A DNA stretch of 35,526 bases from Rhodoplanes roseus. GTDB taxonomy: Bacteria > Pseudomonadota > Alphaproteobacteria > Rhizobiales > Xanthobacteraceae. The notes beneath the pieces were generated by a model. The model did no database searches and was not told where the DNA came from. It was given only the letters and a program-made list of their open reading frames with translations. The stretch is from assembly GCF_003258865.1 (NCBI RefSeq), contig NZ_NPEX01000033.1, positions 1-35,526 of the forward strand. The letters are read 5' to 3'. Shown piece by piece: positions 31,377 to 35,526 of this stretch. Both the position numbers and the translations under genes were made by a program. Positions within the stretch are counted from its first letter, which is position 1. Each line of letters starts with the position of its first letter.

Positions 31377-34300
31377 TCAGAATGTTTGAACCGGTAGGCC
31401 CCGGTTCGGTGGAGTCAGATCCGCTGCAGTGCTCTCGCGCAGCCGCTCGATGGGCTTGCGCCCCAGCCGCAGGACAAGGACGGGTGTCACGAATGCGTCC
31501 AGGAGAGTGGCGCTGATCAGCCCGCCGAAAATCGTCACGGCGACCGGGTGCAGGATCTCCTTGCCGGCCCCCGAAGCGTCGATTAGCAGCGGCACCAGCG
31601 CGACCCCGGCCGAGAGCGCTGTCATTAGCACCGGCGTCATCCGCTCGAGGCACCCGCGGGTGACGAGATCACGGCCGAACGACATGCCCTCGTTTGCCGC
31701 CAGGTTAGCGATGTGGCTGATCTTCAGGATGCCGTTGCGGGCCGCGATGCCGGTCAAGGTGATGAAGCCCACCATGCTGGCGACCGACAAGGGCTCGCCG
31801 GCGATCCACAGGGCCGCCACCGAGCCGATCAGCGCGAGCGGCACGCTACCCATGATGATCAGGGCCAGAACGGCCGAGCGGTAGCGGCCATAAAGGATCG
31901 CGAAGATCATCGACAACGACACCAGCGACAGGAGCCCGATCGTGCGGGCGGCCTCCTCCTGGGCCTGGAACGTGCCTTCGAGGCGTGCCGTCACGCCCTG
32001 CGGCAACGGCGTCTCCGCGATGATCTTGCGGATCGCCGCAACGATGCCGGCCATGTCGGCCGAGCCGTCGCTGTTGGCGAGCACGACAATGCGGCGACGC
32101 GCGTTCTCGCGCAGGATTTGATTCGGCCCGTCGGTCTCGCGGATGTCGGCGATCAGGCGGGCCGGGATCCAGCCGCGCGGCGTCTCGATCAGGAGGTCGC
32201 CGAGCCCGCCGGTGGTGCGCAGCCGCTCGGGCAGACGCATCACCACATCGAAGCGGCGGTTGCCGTCGATCACCCGCGAGACGACGCGGCCGTTCGACAG
32301 GCGGCCGAGCTGGTCGACCACGGCGGCGGGCTGCACGCCGTAGAGCGCCGCGCGGCCGTAGTCGACACGGATCTCGAGCTGCGGGATGCGCACCTGCTTC
32401 TCCACCTGCAAGTCGACGACGCCGGGGATGCCCGCGAGCTTCTCGCGGAAGCTCTCGGCGACGGTCCGCATGGTGTCGAGATCCTCGCCGAACACCTTCA
32501 GGGCGAGCTCAGAGCGGATGCCGGAGAGCATGTGGTCGAGCCGGTGCGAGATCGGCTGGCCGATGTTGAGCGACAGGGGCAGCACGGCGAGCCGCGCCCG
32601 AATGTCGGCGACGATCTCCTGCTTGGGGCGGCCGCGATCGAGCGCGACCTCGAGCTCGGTGACGTGGATGCCCTCGGCATGCTCGTCGAGCTCGGCCCGG
32701 CCGGTGCGCCGGCCGACCGTGCGGATGCCGGGCACGTCCATCAACAGGCGCTCGGCGATGGTGCCGACGCGGTTCGACTCGGGCAGCGATACGCCCGGAT
32801 TGAAGGTGAGCAGGATCGTGAAGGTGCCCTCGTTGAACGGCGGTAGGAAGACGCGCGGCAGCGACAGCGCCGCTGCGCCGGCGGCGATCACCAGCGCCAC
32901 GATGGCGGCGAGGATCGGCCCGCCGTTGCCGTAGGCGCGGCGCAGCGTCGCGGCATAGCCGCGCTTGAGCACGCGGACGAGCCAGCCCTCGCGATGCGCG
33001 TGCCGGCCGAGCGCCGGCAGCATGTAGAAGGCCATCACGGGCGTCAGCGTGATCGACACCAGGAGGCTCGCCAGAATTGAGACGATGTAGGCCTGGCCGA
33101 GCGGCGCGAACAGCTTGCCCTCGATGCCGCCGAGCGCGAACAGCGGCACGAACACCATCACGATGATGGCGGTGGCGTACACGATGCCGGACCGCACCTC
33201 CTGCGAGGCGCCGACCACCACGTCGAACACCGAGCGGGGCGAGCCGATCGCGACGTTCTCGCGCAGGCGGCGGAAGATGTTCTCGACGTCGACGACGGCG
33301 TCGTCGACCAGCTCGCCGATCGCGATGGCGATGCCGCCGAGCGTCATGGTGTTGATGGAGAGCCCGGCGAGGTGGAACACCACGGCCGTGATCAGGATCG
33401 ACATCGGGATCGCGGTCAGCGAGATCACGGTGGTGCGCCAGTTCAGCAGGAAGGCGAACAGCACCACGGCGACGACGATGCCGGCCTCGATCAGCACGGT
33501 CTCGACGTTGCGGATCGAGGTCTCGATGAAGTCGGCCTGGCGGAACATCGGATTGTCGAGCGAGATGCCGTGCGGCAGCGACGGCTCGAGCTCCCTGACG
33601 GCCTCCTCGATGCGCCGCGTCAGCGCCACCGTGTCGACGTCGGGCTGCTTCTCCACCGCGACCACCACGGCGGGCTTGCCCATGTAGCCGGAATCGCCGC
33701 GCTTGGCACGGGCCGCGTAGTCGACGGTCGCGACCTGATGCAGGAACACGGGCCGCCCGTCGACGGTCGCGACGACGACGTCGCGCAGATCCTCGAGGCT
33801 GGTCGTGCGGCCGATGTTGCGGATCAGCACCTCGCGTGCGTCGAGGTCGGCGAAGCCGCCGCCCGCGTTGGCGCCGAAGGTGGTCAGCGCCTTCTCGATC
33901 TGCTCGTAGCCCACGCCGAGCGCGCGCAGCGCCGGCGGCTGAGGGGAGACGCGATACTGGCGCACCTCGCCGCCCATCGGGATCACCTGCGCGACACCCG
34001 GAATCGCCAGCAGCCGCGGCCGGACGACGAAGTCGGCGGTCTCGCGCAGTTCCATCGGAGTCGCGATCTGGCTCGTCATGGCGATCATCACGATCTGGCC
34101 CATCAGCGAGGAGACCGGCCCCATCATCGGGGTCACCTCGGGCGGCAGCTGATCACGCACCAGCGCGAGCCGTTCGGCGACGAGCTGGCGGTTGCGGTAG
34201 ATGTCGCCGCCCCACTCGAACTCGACATAGACGATCGACAGGCCGACGCCCGAGACCGAGCGGATGCGCGTGACGCCGGGCGCGCCGTTCATTCGCGTCT

Positions 34301-34508
34301 CGATCGGATAGGTGACGAGCAGCTCGACCTCGGGCGGCGCGAGCCCTTCCGCCTCGGTCATGATGGTGACGGTCTGGCGGTTGAGGTCGGGGAAGACGTC
34401 GACGGGCAGACGCGACATGCTGAACAGCCCGACGACGATCAGCACGGCGGCGAGCGCCAGCACCAGGATGCGGTTGCGCAGCGACTGGGTGACCAGGGTC
34501 GTGAACAT
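31377..34508 (-). CDS. second RND efflux permease, HME group (CzcA-like, non-CusA)
   Basis: A 1043-residue RND permease starting [23 protein letters not shown]. The proton-relay helix reads [27 protein letters not shown], with an extra acidic pair relative to the CusA-like pump. The three CusA methionines are absent; the matching segments read [12 protein letters not shown] and [20 protein letters not shown]. The substrate is therefore probably not Cu(I) by the methionine path and is not determined here; divalent metals are one option. It lies nine bases after the adaptor stop. GC and codon use look more uniform and higher than in the sigma-F-linked genes, which suggests a separate origin. 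Confidence 0.93.
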   Translation of the reverse strand: MFTTLVTQSLRNRILVLALAAVLIVVGLFSMSRLPVDVFPDLNRQTVTIMTEAEGLAPPEVELLVTYPIETRMNGAPGVTRIRSVSGVGLSIVYVEFEWGGDIYRNRQLVAERLALVRDQLPPEVTPMMGPVSSLMGQIVMIAMTSQIATPMELRETADFVVRPRLLAIPGVAQVIPMGGEVRQYRVSPQPPALRALGVGYEQIEKALTTFGANAGGGFADLDAREVLIRNIGRTTSLEDLRDVVVATVDGRPVFLHQVATVDYAARAKRGDSGYMGKPAVVVAVEKQPDVDTVALTRRIEEAVRELEPSLPHGISLDNPMFRQADFIETSIRNVETVLIEAGIVVAVVLFAFLLNWRTTVISLTAIPMSILITAVVFHLAGLSINTMTLGGIAIAIGELVDDAVVDVENIFRRLRENVAIGSPRSVFDVVVGASQEVRSGIVYATAIIVMVFVPLFALGGIEGKLFAPLGQAYIVSILASLLVSITLTPVMAFYMLPALGRHAHREGWLVRVLKRGYAATLRRAYGNGGPILAAIVALVIAAGAAALSLPRVFLPPFNEGTFTILLTFNPGVSLPESNRVGTIAERLLMDVPGIRTVGRRTGRAELDEHAEGIHVTELEVALDRGRPKQEIVADIRARLAVLPLSLNIGQPISHRLDHMLSGIRSELALKVFGEDLDTMRTVAESFREKLAGIPGVVDLQVEKQVRIPQLEIRVDYGRAALYGVQPAAVVDQLGRLSNGRVVSRVIDGNRRFDVVMRLPERLRTTGGLGDLLIETPRGWIPARLIADIRETDGPNQILRENARRRIVVLANSDGSADMAGIVAAIRKIIAETPLPQGVTARLEGTFQAQEEAARTIGLLSLVSLSMIFAILYGRYRSAVLALIIMGSVPLALIGSVAALWIAGEPLSVASMVGFITLTGIAARNGILKISHIANLAANEGMSFGRDLVTRGCLERMTPVLMTALSAGVALVPLLIDASGAGKEILHPVAVTIFGGLISATLLDAFVTPVLVLRLGRKPIERLRESTAADLTPPNRGLPVQTF

Positions 34509-34517
34509 GGCGCGGCC

Positions 34518-35526
34518 TCAGCGCACGTTGTCGAGGAGCGGCGCGCCCTGCATGACGATCCGCCGGCCGGGCTCGACGCCGGCCAGGATCAGCAGGCGGT
34601 CGCCGTCGAGCGGCGCGGTGCGCACCGGCCGCGGGACGAAGCGCTCGGCCGAGACGTGGTCGAACACCTGGGCCTGGCCGTCGGACCCGCGCACCACGGC
34701 GGAGCGCGGCACTGCGAGTCCGGAGGTCGTCTCGCCGGTCGCCGCCACCGCGGTGACGAACTGGCCGGTGCGGATGCCCTTGGTGTCGCCCGTGATGGCG
34801 AAGTGCACCGGGATGGCCTGGCCGCGGTCGGCGAAGCCGGCACCCCGGAAGGCGAGCGGCAGCGTCGTGCCGCCGGCCGTCACGGCGCTCGCCTGGGTGA
34901 GGCTGTCGAGCGGATCGAAGCTCATCGCCTCGACCCACAGGCGCGTCGGATCGACGATCTGGAACACGATCGCGTTGGTCTGGGCGATCTGGCCAGCGAC
35001 CGGCACGCCGTCGGCGACGATGCCGGAGACCGAAGCGACCAGCGCCTCCGGCTCGCGGCGCACGCGGTCGAGCGCGGCGCGGCGGTCGTTCAGGCCCTTC
35101 AGCTCCAGACGGGCTTCCTCGAGCTGGGTGCGGGTCACGGCGCCGGCGGTGGCGAGCGGCTCCCAGCGGGCGATGCGGCGCTCGACGATGGCGATCTGCT
35201 GGTCGAGCTCGCCCTGGCGCTGGCGCATGTCGGAGGCGTCGATCGCCTGCACGGGCGGCGTGACATAGGCGAGCACGTCACCCGCCTTCACGGCCGCGCC
35301 GAGGCGCGGAAAGCCGCCGGGCGGTGGCGCCAGGCGGCCACCGACTGCGGTCTGCACGTAGCCGGCGGCGTCCGGGTCCGGGATGATGCGGCCGGGCAGC
35401 TCGACGGCGCGGCGGGTGCTGCCAATCGCCGAGAGGGTGTTCTCCAGCGCAAAGATGCGCTGCACCGCCTTGGGCACGAAGATGGTGCCGTCGGTCTGGC
35501 GCTGCGCCCGCTCGGCGACCGCGGTC
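34518..35526 (-). CDS. RND periplasmic adaptor (HlyD family), 5' end outside the window
   Basis: At least 336 codons of a membrane-fusion protein. The frame is open to the window edge on its 5' side (QRQTDGTIFVPKAVQRIF), so the start is not seen; a GTG at 35477 is inside the gene. Visible parts are the lipoyl halves (VELPGRIIPDPDAAGYVQTAVGGRL, VKAGDVLAYVTPPVQAI), the coiled-coil hairpin (RQRQGELDQQIAIVERRIARWEPL, TRTQLEEARLELKGLNDRRAAL) and the beta-barrel (VQIVDPTRLWVEAMSFDP). It pairs with the permease nine bases downstream. No HMBD is seen in the part present. Confidence 0.9.
   Translation of the reverse strand, partial: TAVAERAQRQTDGTIFVPKAVQRIFALENTLSAIGSTRRAVELPGRIIPDPDAAGYVQTAVGGRLAPPPGGFPRLGAAVKAGDVLAYVTPPVQAIDASDMRQRQGELDQQIAIVERRIARWEPLATAGAVTRTQLEEARLELKGLNDRRAALDRVRREPEALVASVSGIVADGVPVAGQIAQTNAIVFQIVDPTRLWVEAMSFDPLDSLTQASAVTAGGTTLPLAFRGAGFADRGQAIPVHFAITGDTKGIRTGQFVTAVAATGETTSGLAVPRSAVVRGSDGQAQVFDHVSAERFVPRPVRTAPLDGDRLLILAGVEPGRRIVMQGAPLLDNVR

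Noticed and set aside
1-35526. CRISPR arrays, rRNA genes, retron or known multi-gene defence operons
   Set aside because: No regularly spaced repeats, rRNA-like sequence, reverse transcriptase or Cas-like protein was seen.

Overview
The window is GC-rich (clearly above 60% by eye) and looks like an alphaproteobacterial chromosome, probably Hyphomicrobiales. The support is ATGA-coupled genes, GTG starts, Rhizobiales-like IS elements and an NrsF-type anti-sigma factor. The genus cannot be fixed from the sequence alone.

Layout. (1) 1-3375 is core-like: the end of an upstream gene, an FAD disulfide oxidoreductase, a membrane sensor histidine kinase and tRNA-Arg(ACG). (2) About 3.63-10.38 kb is a small integrated element. 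It is bounded by an 18-bp direct repeat resembling the 3' end of a tRNA-Ser and has a second 23-bp direct repeat just inside each end. It carries a Bro-type antirepressor, RNase HI, a ParB-nuclease-like protein, an AT-richer membrane protein, a serine recombinase with an inverted-repeat cluster upstream, and a tyrosine integrase whose N-terminus lacks a normal start codon. (3) About 10.55-14.69 kb is a pile-up of IS elements: a whole IS1182-like element, the 3' remnant of a chromosomal gene, an IS3-family element missing its left end, and an IS66 remnant with a frameshifted tnpB. (4) 15.0-31.4 kb is a copper/heavy-metal stress island: DUF411, TolC, cupredoxin, an ECF sigma factor with its NrsF anti-sigma, CusA/CusB-like RND efflux, FixH/YtkA-like and DUF2933-like proteins, a CopA-type P-ATPase, DUF305, and several small exported proteins of unknown function. 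(5) 31.4-35.5 kb holds a second, different RND permease and its adaptor. The adaptor runs off the window.

The main result is regulatory. Six copies of a bipartite element, TGTAACC-N15/16-CGAACT, occur in the island. Five are on the minus strand (15871-15897, 18385-18411, 20438-20463, 25955-25981, 26524-26550) and one is on the plus strand (27004-27030). Each points at a transcription unit. The element resembles the promoter class known for Caulobacter sigma-F, and the island encodes a sigma-F/NrsF-type pair, one copy lying directly upstream of the sigma gene. I infer a self-contained metal-stress regulon that drives the Cus-type efflux operon, DUF411, DUF2933, and small secreted proteins built on YQGGP or YATDPDPFVY repeats. 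The CopA gene, DUF305 and the second RND operon show no such element.
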